NCBI GenBank assembly: GCA_028285005.1
Contig: JANQQP010000016.1
Span: 83,640-147,639 of the forward strand
Length of the DNA stretch: 64,000 bases
Reading direction: 5' to 3'
DNA from: Dehalococcoidia bacterium
GTDB taxonomy: Bacteria > Chloroflexota > Dehalococcoidia > Lucifugimonadales > Lucifugimonadaceae
Part shown: positions 1 to 8,084 of the stretch, one piece after another
How positions within the stretch are numbered: position 1 is the first letter of the stretch
Layout of the letters: each line of letters begins with the position of its first letter
The notes under the pieces: generated by a model
Database searches by the model: none
Seen by the model: only the letters and a program-made list of their open reading frames with translations
Told to the model about the DNA's origin: nothing
Translations under genes and position numbers: made by a program

Positions 1-69
1 GCGGAGGTTGCGATGGATCGACTCCACCTGCGCCTGCAGGTACGCGTTCCGCTGGTCGCTGTCTGCCAA
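1..69 (-). CDS. Partial unknown CDS running off the left edge
   Basis: Reading leftward, a TTG at 69 is preceded by GGAG with a 6-nt gap, a good ribosome-binding site. It opens a frame with no stop up to the window edge. The 23 visible residues (MADSDQRNAYLQAQVESIHR, then NLR) look like an amphipathic N-terminal helix rather than noise. Too little is visible to name a family. An in-frame stop lies not far upstream of the TTG, so TTG is the most plausible start. The opposite-strand frame at 8-229 has no recognisable features and I did not call it. Confidence 0.4.
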   Translation of the reverse strand, partial: MADSDQRNAYLQAQVESIHRNLR

Positions 70-248
70 TGTCTGCTCCGAGGTGTGCTTCGGCCGAGGT
101 CGTGAAAGTGCGCAGATTGTATGGCAAGGAGCATGTCAGGTCATGCTTCAGCCTGGCACCGCCCGCCCCAAGAGCATCCAAGCGGTGGTCAGGCATTACA
201 CTCCTGCAGCTTGCGAACCTTTGACATGAGTTCCGGAGTGAGAGCCTG

Positions 249-1193
249 ATGCCGGTAGACCGTCCAACCGAGGAGCAGCTGATTAGCTGGCTCAACAAAG
301 ATCTGAACAACTGGGGCCGATGGGGCGATGACGACCAGAAGGGGACGCTCAACCACCTCTCTGATGAGAAGACGAAGTCGGCGCTTTCGCTGGTGGAGGA
401 TGGCGCCACGGTTAGCTGCGCCATCAACATCAGCTATCAAGCAGAGCCAGATGTGCCTCGGCCGCCTGTCCACTTCATGGTGAGGACCGGCTACGACCAC
501 AAGGCGGGCGAGCCGAAGGAGCGCCAGGTCGCGATGGACTTTTTCGGCCTGATATTCCACGGCCACACCGTGACGCACATCGATTCGCTTGCCCATTTTT
601 TCTGGGACGACAAGATGTACAACGGCTTCCCGGTGAGTGATGTGTCGACGGATGAGGGAGCAGCGACGAACAACGTGCTGGCCGGCAGCGGCGGGATCAT
701 CACTCGCGGAGTGCTGGTGGACGCGCCGTATCTTCGAGGCTCCGACCTCATCGAGCGCGGCGATGGTGTTGGCATAGCCGAGATCGAGAAGGCCGAGGCG
801 GAGTGCGGTTTCAAAGTGGAAAAGGGCGATGTGCTGCTGATGCGCACCGGGCAGCTCGGTGAGAGAAAGCGGACTGGCGGAGTGAATGTGTGGGAGAAGG
901 GGTCGGCCGGGCCGAAGCCGGAGATTCTGCCATTCATGCACGAGCGCGAGATCGCCGTGATGGGCTCCGACACTGGCAACGACGTTGCACCGACCGGCTA
1001 TGAGAAGTTCACGAACCCTGTCCACCAGGTCGGGATCGTCGGAATGGGGCTCTGGATCCTGGACAACGCGTGGCTGGACGACCTCGCAGCGGAGTGCAGG
1101 CGTCGTGGCCGCTGGCAGTTTGCGATCTCGATCAACCCGCTCCGGATACCGAACGCCACCGGATCGCCCGTGAACCCGATCGCTATCTTCTAG
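249..1193 (+). CDS. Cyclase family protein (kynurenine formamidase-like metal hydrolase)
   Basis: This is a 314-residue protein of the cyclase family (PF04199). Family members are metal-dependent amidohydrolases such as bacterial kynurenine formamidase and isatin hydrolase. The signature is HGHTVTHIDSLAHF around residues 109-122, matching the family HxGTHxDxxxH metal site, although the usual HGT reads HGH. A second conserved stretch, GSDTGNDV, lies near residue 238. The length suits the longer subgroup found in environmental Chloroflexota and Proteobacteria. The ATG at 249 follows GGAG/GAGAG. The protein is cytoplasmic, with no signal peptide. It converges on an SDR gene whose stop lies 8 nt beyond its own. 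The substrate cannot be told from sequence. Confidence 0.85.
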   Translation: MPVDRPTEEQLISWLNKDLNNWGRWGDDDQKGTLNHLSDEKTKSALSLVEDGATVSCAINISYQAEPDVPRPPVHFMVRTGYDHKAGEPKERQVAMDFFGLIFHGHTVTHIDSLAHFFWDDKMYNGFPVSDVSTDEGAATNNVLAGSGGIITRGVLVDAPYLRGSDLIERGDGVGIAEIEKAEAECGFKVEKGDVLLMRTGQLGERKRTGGVNVWEKGSAGPKPEILPFMHEREIAVMGSDTGNDVAPTGYEKFTNPVHQVGIVGMGLWILDNAWLDDLAAECRRRGRWQFAISINPLRIPNATGSPVNPIAIF

Positions 1194-1201
1194 ACCCGAG
1201 C

Positions 1202-1984
1202 TCAGCTCAGCGTGTCCGGCCGGTTGATCGTGATCACGTTGCCGCCATCGACGGGGAGGACTACGCCTGTTACGTAGGAAGACAGATCGGACGCGAGCCA
1301 TGCGATCGCCTCGCCGATCTCCTCAGGGCGGCCGGTTCTGCCGACAGGGATGGCGCCTCCCCAGTCGTCGCGGATAGACGGATTGGCGTTGAACCGCTTT
1401 TCCCAGCCTCCCGCCTCGATGATCCCGGGAGCGACGGCGTTGACCCTGATACCGCGGGTCCCGTACTTCGCTGCCGCCGTGACAGTGACACCGTTCACGC
1501 CGTACTTAGCGGCCGTGTAGCCCTCGTTAAGAGTCATTCGCAGACCAGCGATTGACGAGGTGTTGACGATTGATCCACCGCCTTGCTTGAGCATCTGCGC
1601 AATCTCGTGCTTCATGCAGTACCAGGTCGAGGTCGTGTTCAGCTCCATCGTCTTGATGAACGCTTCCGGGTCGGCGTCCGGCCAGTCTGCGTTCGAAGGC
1701 ACACTTCCGCCAGCGTTGTTAGCGGCGCAGTCCAGGCGGCCGTAGGTCTGGATGGCGAAATCGACCATCGCCTGCACTTCGGATTCTTTCGTCACGTCGG
1801 TGCGGATGTGACTGGCTTCGCCACCGGCGGCCGATATCTCGTCGACGAGGCTCTGGAGCTCGGCTTCGCGGCGCGCTGCGACCACGACCTTTGCGCCGTG
1901 GGTAGCCATCACCTTCGCCGTCGCTCGTCCGATGCCGGAGCTTGCGCCGGTCACGAGGGCCACTTTTCCTTCGAGCATGGACAT
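1202..1984 (-). CDS. SDR-family oxidoreductase
   Basis: This is a 260-residue classical short-chain dehydrogenase/reductase. The nucleotide-binding TGASSGIG motif is near residue 15, NNAG near residue 90, the catalytic Ser is in NTSSIAG, and the YTAAK active site is near residue 158. The C-terminal half has the usual VNAVAPG and PVDGG stretches. I chose the ATG at 1984, which has AGGTAGGT about 8 nt upstream; a GTG at 1993 and an ATG at 1978 are alternatives. It lies just downstream of a small membrane-protein frame on the same strand. Probable NAD(P)-dependent alcohol or ketone oxidoreductase, substrate unknown. Confidence 0.9.
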   Translation of the reverse strand: MSMLEGKVALVTGASSGIGRATAKVMATHGAKVVVAARREAELQSLVDEISAAGGEASHIRTDVTKESEVQAMVDFAIQTYGRLDCAANNAGGSVPSNADWPDADPEAFIKTMELNTTSTWYCMKHEIAQMLKQGGGSIVNTSSIAGLRMTLNEGYTAAKYGVNGVTVTAAAKYGTRGIRVNAVAPGIIEAGGWEKRFNANPSIRDDWGGAIPVGRTGRPEEIGEAIAWLASDLSSYVTGVVLPVDGGNVITINRPDTLS

Positions 1985-2006
1985 CGCTTGCACCTACCTC
2001 AGGAGT

Positions 2007-2177
2007 TCACTTCGGGAGTTCGGGGTCGTCATCGTCGTCTACATCCCAGCTATCGTTTCGCCAGCGCGATGGCCTCCAGCACGTCCACTCGAAGCCCTGG
2101 CCAATCACCGGGCGCAGGCAAGTGGCCAGAACGAAGAAGCCGATTACGATGAATATCGAGATCACCCAGAACGGAAT
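2007..2177 (-). CDS. Small single-pass membrane protein with possible ATT start
   Basis: This 56-residue frame reads PFWVISIFIVIGFFVLATC, one clean transmembrane helix. It continues into a Trp/Arg-rich segment and a very acidic tail (DVDDDDDPELPK). Such organised composition is unlikely by chance. No ATG is available after the upstream in-frame TGA. A GAGGAG sits 8 nt before an ATT at 2177, the best-placed initiator. A GTG at 2165 would give 52 residues but lies far from the Shine-Dalgarno. The gene ends 22 nt before the SDR start on the same strand, so the two may be co-transcribed. Function unknown. Confidence 0.55.
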   Translation of the reverse strand: MPFWVISIFIVIGFFVLATCLRPVIGQGFEWTCWRPSRWRNDSWDVDDDDDPELPK

Positions 2178-2216
2178 GGTTTCGTCTCCTCAGATGTGAC
2201 GGACACGAACTGCCGG

Positions 2217-2618
2217 TTAGTAGCCTACGGCGTTTTCAATGATGCTGTGGCGCAGGACGCGGCCTGATGTGTCCATCTCGATTGCGAGGAGATCGATTCG
2301 CCAGTCTGCGTGTTCGGCGCCGGTCTCGGCAAGATAGCTCTGCGCTGCGGCGATCAGTCGTTCGATTTTCTGGGCAGAAAGCTGCTCTTCCGCTAAGCCG
2401 AACGCGTTTGAGCGACGTGTCTTGACCTCAACGAAAACGGTCTGACCATCCAGTTCGGCGACAACATCGATCTCGCCTTCACGGACGCGGTAGTTTGTCC
2501 TGATGATCGCGTAGCCGTGTTCAGCCAGGATGTGGGCGGCCGCTGCTTCGCCTGCACGTCCAGCGCCGGCTGGCAGATTCAGACGGTTGGTCGCTCTCGA
2601 TTTCCTGGTGGTTGGCAT
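2217..2618 (-). CDS. yraN: YraN family protein (UPF0102, predicted endonuclease fold)
   Basis: This is a 133-residue protein of the UPF0102/YraN family, which has a restriction-endonuclease-like fold. Diagnostic stretches are GEAAAAHILAEHGY, then REGEIDVVAELDGQTVFVEVKTR, giving the E-x(n)-D-x(n)-EVK arrangement of PD-(D/E)xK enzymes. It starts 5 nt after the end of rnhB on the same strand, the usual neighbourhood for yraN. The role is not settled; the family is usually linked to DNA processing. The N-terminal 15 residues are basic and may be disordered. Confidence 0.9.
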   Translation of the reverse strand: MPTTRKSRATNRLNLPAGAGRAGEAAAAHILAEHGYAIIRTNYRVREGEIDVVAELDGQTVFVEVKTRRSNAFGLAEEQLSAQKIERLIAAAQSYLAETGAEHADWRIDLLAIEMDTSGRVLRHSIIENAVGY

Positions 2619-2623
2619 TTATG

Positions 2624-3277
2624 TCAGCGCCGTAGAATTGCCTCGCGCACGGGCCTGAACGAGCTGCGATGAATGTCGCACGGGCCGTGTTCCCTGAGTG
2701 CCGCCATGTGTGCAGCGGTGCCGTAGCCCTTGTGCGATGCGAAGCCGTAGACCGGAAACTGCTCCTCGAACACTGAAGCCATGAGCCTGTCCCGGGTCAC
2801 CTTCGCGATGACGGATGCGGCTGCTATAGACATAGAGACAGCATCTCCCTTGATGATCGATGTCTGCGGCAGCTCGATCCCTTCAAGCTTGAGCGCGTCT
2901 ATCAGCAGGTGTTGTGGCTGCGGATCGAGTCCTTCGACGGCACGGCCCATCGCCAGCTTCGTGGCCGCAGCGATACCGATCGCGTCGATCTCGTCAGACG
3001 AGCAGGCGCCGACGGCGTGGGAAACTCCCGCGGCCACGAGTGCCTCAAACGCCGTCTCGCGCTGCGCCTCGGTCATCTGCTTGCTGTCAGTGAACATGCC
3101 GGACCAGTTGGCCGCATCGTCGGCGTTCAGTACCACGGCCCCTGCGACGACAGGCCCTGCGAGCGGGCCGCGTCCCACCTCATCTACTCCGCCAATGAAC
3201 CTGATGCCGCGCTCCCACAGCTCCTGTTCGAACTGCAGCGTTGGTTTTGGCGGGACAAGGTCTGGCCGGGTGAGCAT
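2624..3277 (-). CDS. rnhB: Ribonuclease HII
   Basis: This 217-residue protein removes ribonucleotides and RNA primers from RNA/DNA hybrids using two metal ions. The RNase HII signature GVDEVGRGPLAGPVVAGAV spans about residues 29-47 and includes the catalytic Asp and Glu. Further acidic residues (DALKLEG region) and the SHKGYGTAAH motif near residue 181 are present. The length is normal for the family. The gene is first in a two-gene unit with yraN and is transcribed away from mnmA. The sequence just before the ATG is AT-rich and has no clear Shine-Dalgarno. Confidence 0.95.
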   Translation of the reverse strand: MLTRPDLVPPKPTLQFEQELWERGIRFIGGVDEVGRGPLAGPVVAGAVVLNADDAANWSGMFTDSKQMTEAQRETAFEALVAAGVSHAVGACSSDEIDAIGIAAATKLAMGRAVEGLDPQPQHLLIDALKLEGIELPQTSIIKGDAVSMSIAAASVIAKVTRDRLMASVFEEQFPVYGFASHKGYGTAAHMAALREHGPCDIHRSSFRPVREAILRR

Positions 3278-3394
3278 GTATTAGCCCGTCGGGAGAAGAT
3301 GGTGTTGAGTCGCCAGACAGCTCAGCCCGGCGGCGCACGGAGCTTATATCTTCTCCCGCCAGTCACCAAGCCGGACGGCGGAACCGCAAGATGC

Positions 3395-4540
3395 TTAGCG
3401 CGCGGCGACTGCTTCGGACAGGCGCTCGGATATGGCTAGCTCAGAGGGTGGAGCAGGCTCGATCAGCCCGCCACCGAGGACCTCGCCTTCGCTGAAGAAG
3501 ACGGCGGCCTGGCCCGGAGTGATAGCTCGAACGGGCTGTTCGAACTCGATCTCAGCCCAGTCGCCATGTGGCGTCACGGTCGCGGCGGCGTTATTGCCGT
3601 TATAGCGGATGCGGGCCTCGCAATTGACCGGACCCTTAGGAGCGGCACCGGCGACCCAGTTGACGCCGGACACCCACAGTCTGGTCTTGAGCAGGTCCTT
3701 CGCGTCGCCAACCGTGATATCGCCGGTTGCCGCATTGATGTGCGTAACGAAGACCGGGCGTCCGGTCCCGCCGCTGATCGGCAGGCCCTTGCGCTGCCCG
3801 ATGGTAAAGCCATGCACGCCATCGTGACTGCCGAGAACCGTCCCGTTCGAGTCCCTGACAGCCCCGGGCTTGCGGGTCTCGAGCCGCTGGTCGACGAACT
3901 CCTTGTAGTTGCCTGCAGGGATGAAGCAGATGTCCTGGCTGTCCGGCTTGTCGGCCACAGGCAAACCGAACTTCAGGGCTAGCGAGCGGATCTGCTCCTT
4001 TGTATAGCCTCCGACTGGCAGCGCCAGCTTCGCCAGCTTGTCCTGCGTCAGCGTGAACAGCACATATGCCTGGTCCTTGAGCGGATCAACAGCGCTCATA
4101 AGCCTGAATCGGCCATCCTCGCTCTTCACCTGCGCGTAGTGGCCTGTCGCGACCAGGTCTGCGTCCATAAACTCCGCGCGTCGCACAAGAAAATCGAACT
4201 TGAGCCTGTCGTTGCATGCGAGACACGGATGAGGAGTGCGCCCGTTCTCGTACTCGCCAACGAAGTAGTCGATCACGTGCTCCCTGAACTCGGACTCGAA
4301 GTTCATGTAGTAGTGCTTTGCGCCGATGATCCGGCAGGTCGTACGGGCGTCTTCGACGTCCTCAAGGGAGCAGCAGGACTTACTCAGCCGCCCGGCGTTC
4401 TCGAAAGGCGCGTCGAAGAGACGCATCGTGACGCCGATGACCTCGTAGCCTTGCTCTGCGAGTAGCGCGGCTGCGACGGAGGAGTCGACACCTCCGCTCA
4501 TAGCCACAACGGCTCGTTTCCTGTTTCGATTGGCGCTCAT
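3395..4540 (-). CDS. mnmA: tRNA-specific 2-thiouridylase MnmA
   Basis: This 381-residue cytoplasmic enzyme installs the 2-thio group on U34 of tRNA-Lys, -Glu and -Gln. The PP-loop AMSGGVDSSVAAALL lies near the N-terminus. The catalytic Cys is in NPHPCLACN-type context (TPHPCLACNDRLKF), followed by ATGHYAQ. The second Cys lies in SQDICFIPAGNY, and the C-terminal beta-barrel is complete. The start at 4540 is preferred over 4570 because a TACACT hexamer sits exactly 7 nt upstream, which would put the transcript start at the ATG. There is no Shine-Dalgarno. The gene is divergent from rsfS across 117 bp. An unusual C-terminal tail (SERLSEAVAAR) follows the last conserved strand. Confidence 0.95.
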   Translation of the reverse strand: MSANRNRKRAVVAMSGGVDSSVAAALLAEQGYEVIGVTMRLFDAPFENAGRLSKSCCSLEDVEDARTTCRIIGAKHYYMNFESEFREHVIDYFVGEYENGRTPHPCLACNDRLKFDFLVRRAEFMDADLVATGHYAQVKSEDGRFRLMSAVDPLKDQAYVLFTLTQDKLAKLALPVGGYTKEQIRSLALKFGLPVADKPDSQDICFIPAGNYKEFVDQRLETRKPGAVRDSNGTVLGSHDGVHGFTIGQRKGLPISGGTGRPVFVTHINAATGDITVGDAKDLLKTRLWVSGVNWVAGAAPKGPVNCEARIRYNGNNAAATVTPHGDWAEIEFEQPVRAITPGQAAVFFSEGEVLGGGLIEPAPPSELAISERLSEAVAAR

Positions 4541-4547
4541 CGTATTA

Positions 4548-4553
4548 AGTGTA
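4548..4553 (-). promoter_or_regulatory. -10 element of mnmA, leaderless configuration
   Basis: TACACT on the minus strand ends 7 nt before the ATG at 4540, so transcription would start at or next to the start codon. I see no strong -35. The same arrangement occurs at rsfS, thiL and alkD. Confidence 0.5.
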
Positions 4554-4644
4554 TCCACGAAGCGGCGCAAGTCGCCTGCGAGAAGTTACAACCTGTCTGG
4601 TCTGCCATTAGCGTTTTGTGGACGATCACTGACCTTCGCGCTGG

Positions 4645-4650
4645 TACAAT
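4645..4650 (+). promoter_or_regulatory. -10 element of rsfS, leaderless configuration
   Basis: TACAAT lies 7 nt before the ATG at 4658, with no Shine-Dalgarno between. The string GTACAATTGC is repeated exactly before alkD at 11340, also 7 nt from its ATG. Confidence 0.55.
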
Positions 4651-4657
4651 TGCTGCG

Positions 4658-5041
4658 ATGGCAACAACACAAGACGCTGACACGCAGATCGAACTGAAGT
4701 CCACTTCTGACTACGCGCGCTACGCCGCCGAGTTCCTGTCCGAGCGTCTGGCATCCGACATCGTTGTTATCAACGTCGATGGCATCTGCTCCTACGCCGA
4801 CTTCTTTGTTATCGCCTCCGGTGAGACTGACCGCCACCTCGATGCGATGGCGAACGACCTGACCCGAGAGATTCGCAACCGAGGCCTGCACGCCGGGCAC
4901 CGGGAAGGCGCGGGCGAGGGCGGCTGGGTGCTGATCGACTTCCCCGGCTTTGTCGTCCACCTGTTCAGCCAGGACAGCCGCGACTACTACGCGCTGGACA
5001 AACTGTGGGCGCGTGGCACCGAAGTGGTGCGGCTGCAGTAG
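4658..5041 (+). CDS. rsfS: Ribosome silencing factor RsfS/RsfA
   Basis: This 127-residue protein of the Iojap/RsfS family binds uL14 and blocks 50S-30S joining in starvation. Family features are DIVVINVDGICSYADFFVIASG, the H-x-D-A-M-A-N-D-L stretch, and the C-terminal VLIDFPGFVVHLFSQDSRDYYALDKLW, which carries the conserved D-x-V-H-x-F and YY-L-E/D-x-L-W signatures. The ATG at 4658 is chosen over an upstream in-frame ATG (4616) because conserved sequence begins after it and a -10 hexamer sits 7 nt before it. The gene is divergent from mnmA and converges on ndk, whose stop is 21 nt beyond. Confidence 0.93.
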   Translation: MATTQDADTQIELKSTSDYARYAAEFLSERLASDIVVINVDGICSYADFFVIASGETDRHLDAMANDLTREIRNRGLHAGHREGAGEGGWVLIDFPGFVVHLFSQDSRDYYALDKLWARGTEVVRLQ

Positions 5042-5062
5042 GGCGTCGGTTAGACCGGGTCG

Positions 5063-5518
5063 CTACTCGGTGATCCAGCTCTCGATCTTCCTGTCCCAGC
5101 GAAGCAGCTCGTCTGCGCTGAAGAACAGCCCGACTTCTCTTGCCGCGTCATCGGCGTTCGCCGAGCCGTGGATCAGGTTCCGGCCAATGTCCACGCCGAG
5201 GTCGCCGCGAATCGTTCCCGGAGCCGCTTCTGCAGGCTTCGTCACGCCCATCATCTTGCGAGTGATCGAGATCGCATCCGGGCCTTCGAGCGCCAGCGCG
5301 ACGACCGGCGACGATGTGATGTAGTCGACGAGGCCGTCGTAGAACGGCTTTCCCTCGTGCTCGGCGTAGTGTTGGCCGGCCAGCTCACGTGTGACCTGCA
5401 TGAGCTTCAGCCCGACTATCTTGAGGCCTGTCTGCTCAAGCCGTCGGACGATCTCTCCTGAGAGTCCGCGCTGAACGCCATCAGGTTTCACGAGCACAAG
5501 GGTGGTTTCGGTTGCCAT
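5063..5518 (-). CDS. ndk: Nucleoside diphosphate kinase
   Basis: This 151-residue enzyme transfers the gamma phosphate of NTPs to NDPs through a phosphohistidine. The N-terminal LVLVKPDGVQRGLSGEIVRR motif is intact. The active-site His lies in NLIHGSANADDAAREV near residue 118; family members usually read HGSD here, so the residue after Ser is Ala instead of Asp. Length is typical. A good Shine-Dalgarno (GGAGAAGAA) precedes the ATG at 5518. The gene is convergent with rsfS. Confidence 0.95.
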   Translation of the reverse strand: MATETTLVLVKPDGVQRGLSGEIVRRLEQTGLKIVGLKLMQVTRELAGQHYAEHEGKPFYDGLVDYITSSPVVALALEGPDAISITRKMMGVTKPAEAAPGTIRGDLGVDIGRNLIHGSANADDAAREVGLFFSADELLRWDRKIESWITE

Positions 5519-5647
5519 TTCTTCTCCAGCTCTGGGATCTCAGTGGACAAATGCGGTGCGCCAGGAGGCGCGATTAATGACCGTGTTGCCGACAGATTAC
5601 TTTACCTGCGCTGGCGCGCTGCGTGTTGAAGCACGTGCTGGGTTTGC

Positions 5648-6343
5648 TCACTGTGCGGGCGACGATTCCGGCTGCTGACCAGGAACCTTCCTCATAGTGA
5701 TGCTGGGAGGGCGTGCGTAGATGGGACGGAGTTCGGTGGGTGGAGTGGCCTTACCAGCGCTGAACCGCTGATCTGCGATCTCAAGCAGCGACAGGGGAGA
5801 GCGGGTTGGCGATGCCGACGAGAGTATCCGATCTCCAGACACCATTCCCGTGATCGCATCGGCTCCCTCGCCGCAGAACAGCGCCTTCTCGTTGAACTGC
5901 TCTGGGATCTCTTCGATGGCCGCCAAGCCGGTCTCATGCGCTGGTTCTTTAGATATGAACGCAGCCCACGACAGTTCGTTCCTGCCAGCCGGTATCAGCG
6001 AGACGACGGGTGTTTCAGTGGTCGCTCGGTCAAGGAACGGATGAGCCTCAAGCATGTGAGTAGGAATTCCGACCGTCGGAAGCTCCCGTGGCAGCGCGAG
6101 GCCGATCACGGTGCTGATGCCGACCCGCACAGCGCTGAAGCCGCCGGGACCGAGCGCCACCGCTAGGTGCGTAATGTCAGCCGGAGTGAGTCCAGCGCGG
6201 CTGGTCAGCTCGACGATTGCCGGCATCAACTCCCGGCCATGGTTCTGATCTGACCTCCAGACCATTTCCGTCCGGTCGCCCGATTCGGTCTGCAGTCCAA
6301 CGCCAGCCCAGCGCGTAGAAGTGTCTGTGCCAACGAGAATCAT
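5648..6343 (-). CDS. tsaB: tRNA threonylcarbamoyladenosine biosynthesis protein TsaB
   Basis: This 231-residue ASKHA-fold protein is the partner of TsaD in making t6A37 on ANN-decoding tRNAs. The N-terminus ILVGTDTSTRWAGVGL, the LAVALGPGGFSAVRVGISTVIGLA stretch near residues 61-84, and the overall length match TsaB. The start codon overlaps the stop of tsaE by 4 nt (ATGA type), so translation is probably coupled. tsaD is not in the window. The C-terminal 20 residues (QQPESSPAQ) look disordered. Confidence 0.9.
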   Translation of the reverse strand: MILVGTDTSTRWAGVGLQTESGDRTEMVWRSDQNHGRELMPAIVELTSRAGLTPADITHLAVALGPGGFSAVRVGISTVIGLALPRELPTVGIPTHMLEAHPFLDRATTETPVVSLIPAGRNELSWAAFISKEPAHETGLAAIEEIPEQFNEKALFCGEGADAITGMVSGDRILSSASPTRSPLSLLEIADQRFSAGKATPPTELRPIYARPPSITMRKVPGQQPESSPAQ

Positions 6344-6864
6344 TCCGGCGCTTCCTGTCCTGGCATAAACGCCGCGCTGAGCGACTCATAGATTGCGGCC
6401 GACCTCATGGCCAGGTGAGCAGCTCGGTCGCCGCCCGGCGTGAGATGAATAGTGCGGTCGTCCGGCTCTTCCCCGAACTCGATCTGGATGAGCAGCGCAT
6501 CGTGAGGGAAGTTACCGTCGGCACGCTCCGGCCATTCGATCGCCAACGCTCCGTCGGAAAGCCGCTCTTCCAACGCCAACTCCTCCACTTCGTCCGGCCC
6601 GGCGACACGGTAAAGATCGCAGTGGCTCAGCCTGATCCTTCCTCTGTACTCATTGACGATCACGAAAGTCGGGCTGCGCGCAGGCACCTCACTTTCGATG
6701 CCGATTGCCATGCCGCGCACCATCTGCGTCTTGCCCGCTCCTAAGTCGCCCATCAGCAGCACCACATCGCCTCGCCTGAGCGCTTCGCCTATGGCGCGAC
6801 CGATCATGACGGTGTCGGCCTCGGAGTGGCTCTCGACCATCAACCCCTGAGCCTGCGACGGCAT
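6340..6864 (-). CDS. tsaE: tRNA threonylcarbamoyladenosine biosynthesis ATPase TsaE
   Basis: This 174-residue ATPase is required to cycle TsaB-TsaD in t6A synthesis. The Walker A LMGDLGAGKTQMVRGMA lies near residue 42, followed by SPTFVIVNEY and the HCDLYRVAGPDEVEELALEERL stretch typical of the family. The start at 6864 (MPSQAQGL) is preferred over 6939 because the longer form would run into thiL; with 6864 there is a 19-nt gap after the thiL stop. It forms a thiL-tsaE-tsaB unit. Confidence 0.92.
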   Translation of the reverse strand: MPSQAQGLMVESHSEADTVMIGRAIGEALRRGDVVLLMGDLGAGKTQMVRGMAIGIESEVPARSPTFVIVNEYRGRIRLSHCDLYRVAGPDEVEELALEERLSDGALAIEWPERADGNFPHDALLIQIEFGEEPDDRTIHLTPGGDRAAHLAMRSAAIYESLSAAFMPGQEAPE

Positions 6865-6883
6865 GATGGGAAAGGGAAACGGA

Positions 6884-7909
6884 CTATCTTGCACCAAGGT
6901 GGTCCCAGCCTCTGCTCTGCAGATCCATCTCGACTCCATCTGAATCGACCATGACTACGCGGTCGCCCTCGTCCGGCTCGTCCGTGATGTGCCCGATGTG
7001 AGTGAACATTCCGCGATGTCTGGCGAATAGGCGGTCCATCAGGTCGAACGGCAGTGTAAACAGGAGCTCATAGTCCTCGCCGCCGCTAAGAGCCATCGGC
7101 AGTGCCTCTTCACCGAACTGCGACGTGAGTTCTTCCGGTACTGGGACGTCGCTAGCCTTAATCACCGCACCAACCTCACTGGCGGCGCAGATCTTCTCCA
7201 GGTCGGCGACCAGCCCGTCGCTCACGTCCATGGCGCAGTGCACGCCATTCTCAACGAGCATCTGACCCTCAGCAATTCTTGGCACAGGCCGGTAATGCGC
7301 CTGCTTAAGCGCCTCGGCATCCGCGCCCTCCAGTCCATCCAGCACGGCACTTAGCCCGCCTACCGATCCTCCGATAGTGCCGGTCACGGCGATGAGGTCA
7401 CCGGCTTCCGCGGCATCTCGACGCAGGACAACGGGTGAACCGTCCTCCTCGGCGGCTCGTCCCGTTAGCGCGACAGTTACGAAGAAGACGGAGGACGAGA
7501 CCACGTCGCCGCCCACAATGCCACCACCGAACTCGGCAAATGCGCCGGTCAGGCCGCGATACATCTCCTCCATGTCAGTCACTGCAACATCTGCTGGCAC
7601 GCCGATGGTCACCAGCGTGTGCAGCGGCGCGGCGCCCATCGCCGCGATGTCGCTGAGATTTGAAACCGCCGACTTCCAGCCGACATCAGACCAACTTGCG
7701 CGTTCACGAAGGAAGTGCACTCCATCGACCATCGTGTCGGTGGTCATCACATGAATGCCGGATTCGACGCTGACCGCAGCGGCGTCATCACCGATCCCGA
7801 CGATGACTTCAGAAGCAGGCGGACTGTCGTCGATGACGCGCTTAAGTGCAGCGATCAACTCGAACTCGCCGGGACGGCCGGAATCCTGCTGCTGAGGTGA
7901 AGAGGTCAT
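6884..7909 (-). CDS. thiL: Thiamine-monophosphate kinase
   Basis: This 341-residue enzyme phosphorylates thiamine monophosphate to the active cofactor thiamine diphosphate. It shows the AIRS-like fold: the N-terminal GIGDDAAAV, TTDTMVDGVHF, KSAVSNLSDIAAMGA, the FVTVALTGRA region, MDVSDGLVADL, and LSGGEDYELLFT. All metal and ATP-binding Asp-rich motifs are intact. The ATG at 7909 is chosen over a GTG at 7927 because a perfect TATAAT sits 7 nt before it. It is the first gene of the thiL-tsaE-tsaB unit and is divergent from a phosphoesterase gene. Confidence 0.94.
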   Translation of the reverse strand: MTSSPQQQDSGRPGEFELIAALKRVIDDSPPASEVIVGIGDDAAAVSVESGIHVMTTDTMVDGVHFLRERASWSDVGWKSAVSNLSDIAAMGAAPLHTLVTIGVPADVAVTDMEEMYRGLTGAFAEFGGGIVGGDVVSSSVFFVTVALTGRAAEEDGSPVVLRRDAAEAGDLIAVTGTIGGSVGGLSAVLDGLEGADAEALKQAHYRPVPRIAEGQMLVENGVHCAMDVSDGLVADLEKICAASEVGAVIKASDVPVPEELTSQFGEEALPMALSGGEDYELLFTLPFDLMDRLFARHRGMFTHIGHITDEPDEGDRVVMVDSDGVEMDLQSRGWDHLGAR

Positions 7910-7916
7910 CCTGGCG

Positions 7917-7922
7917 ATTATA
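7917..7922 (-). promoter_or_regulatory. -10 element of thiL, consensus TATAAT, leaderless configuration
   Basis: A consensus TATAAT on the minus strand ends exactly 7 nt before the ATG at 7909. This predicts a transcript beginning at the start codon. It would lie inside the coding region if the upstream GTG were used, which supports the ATG. Confidence 0.6.
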
Positions 7923-8084
7923 GGCACCGACAGTCTCAGAATGGGGTGCTAAACCTGCTCTTAGCAGAGCACTGGTTCACGTGGTGGACTGGCTTCGGTT
8001 GTGCCAAATTGCTTGCGACTTCTAGTTCCAGCCGACCGGTGTATTCGACATCATGTTTTGCGTCGGAAGCTCGAAAGCCCGGAT

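Noticed and set aside
189..1301. Long minus-strand frame opposite the cyclase gene
   Set aside because: The product is His/Arg/Val-rich without family features, and the plus-strand cyclase has a clear metal motif.
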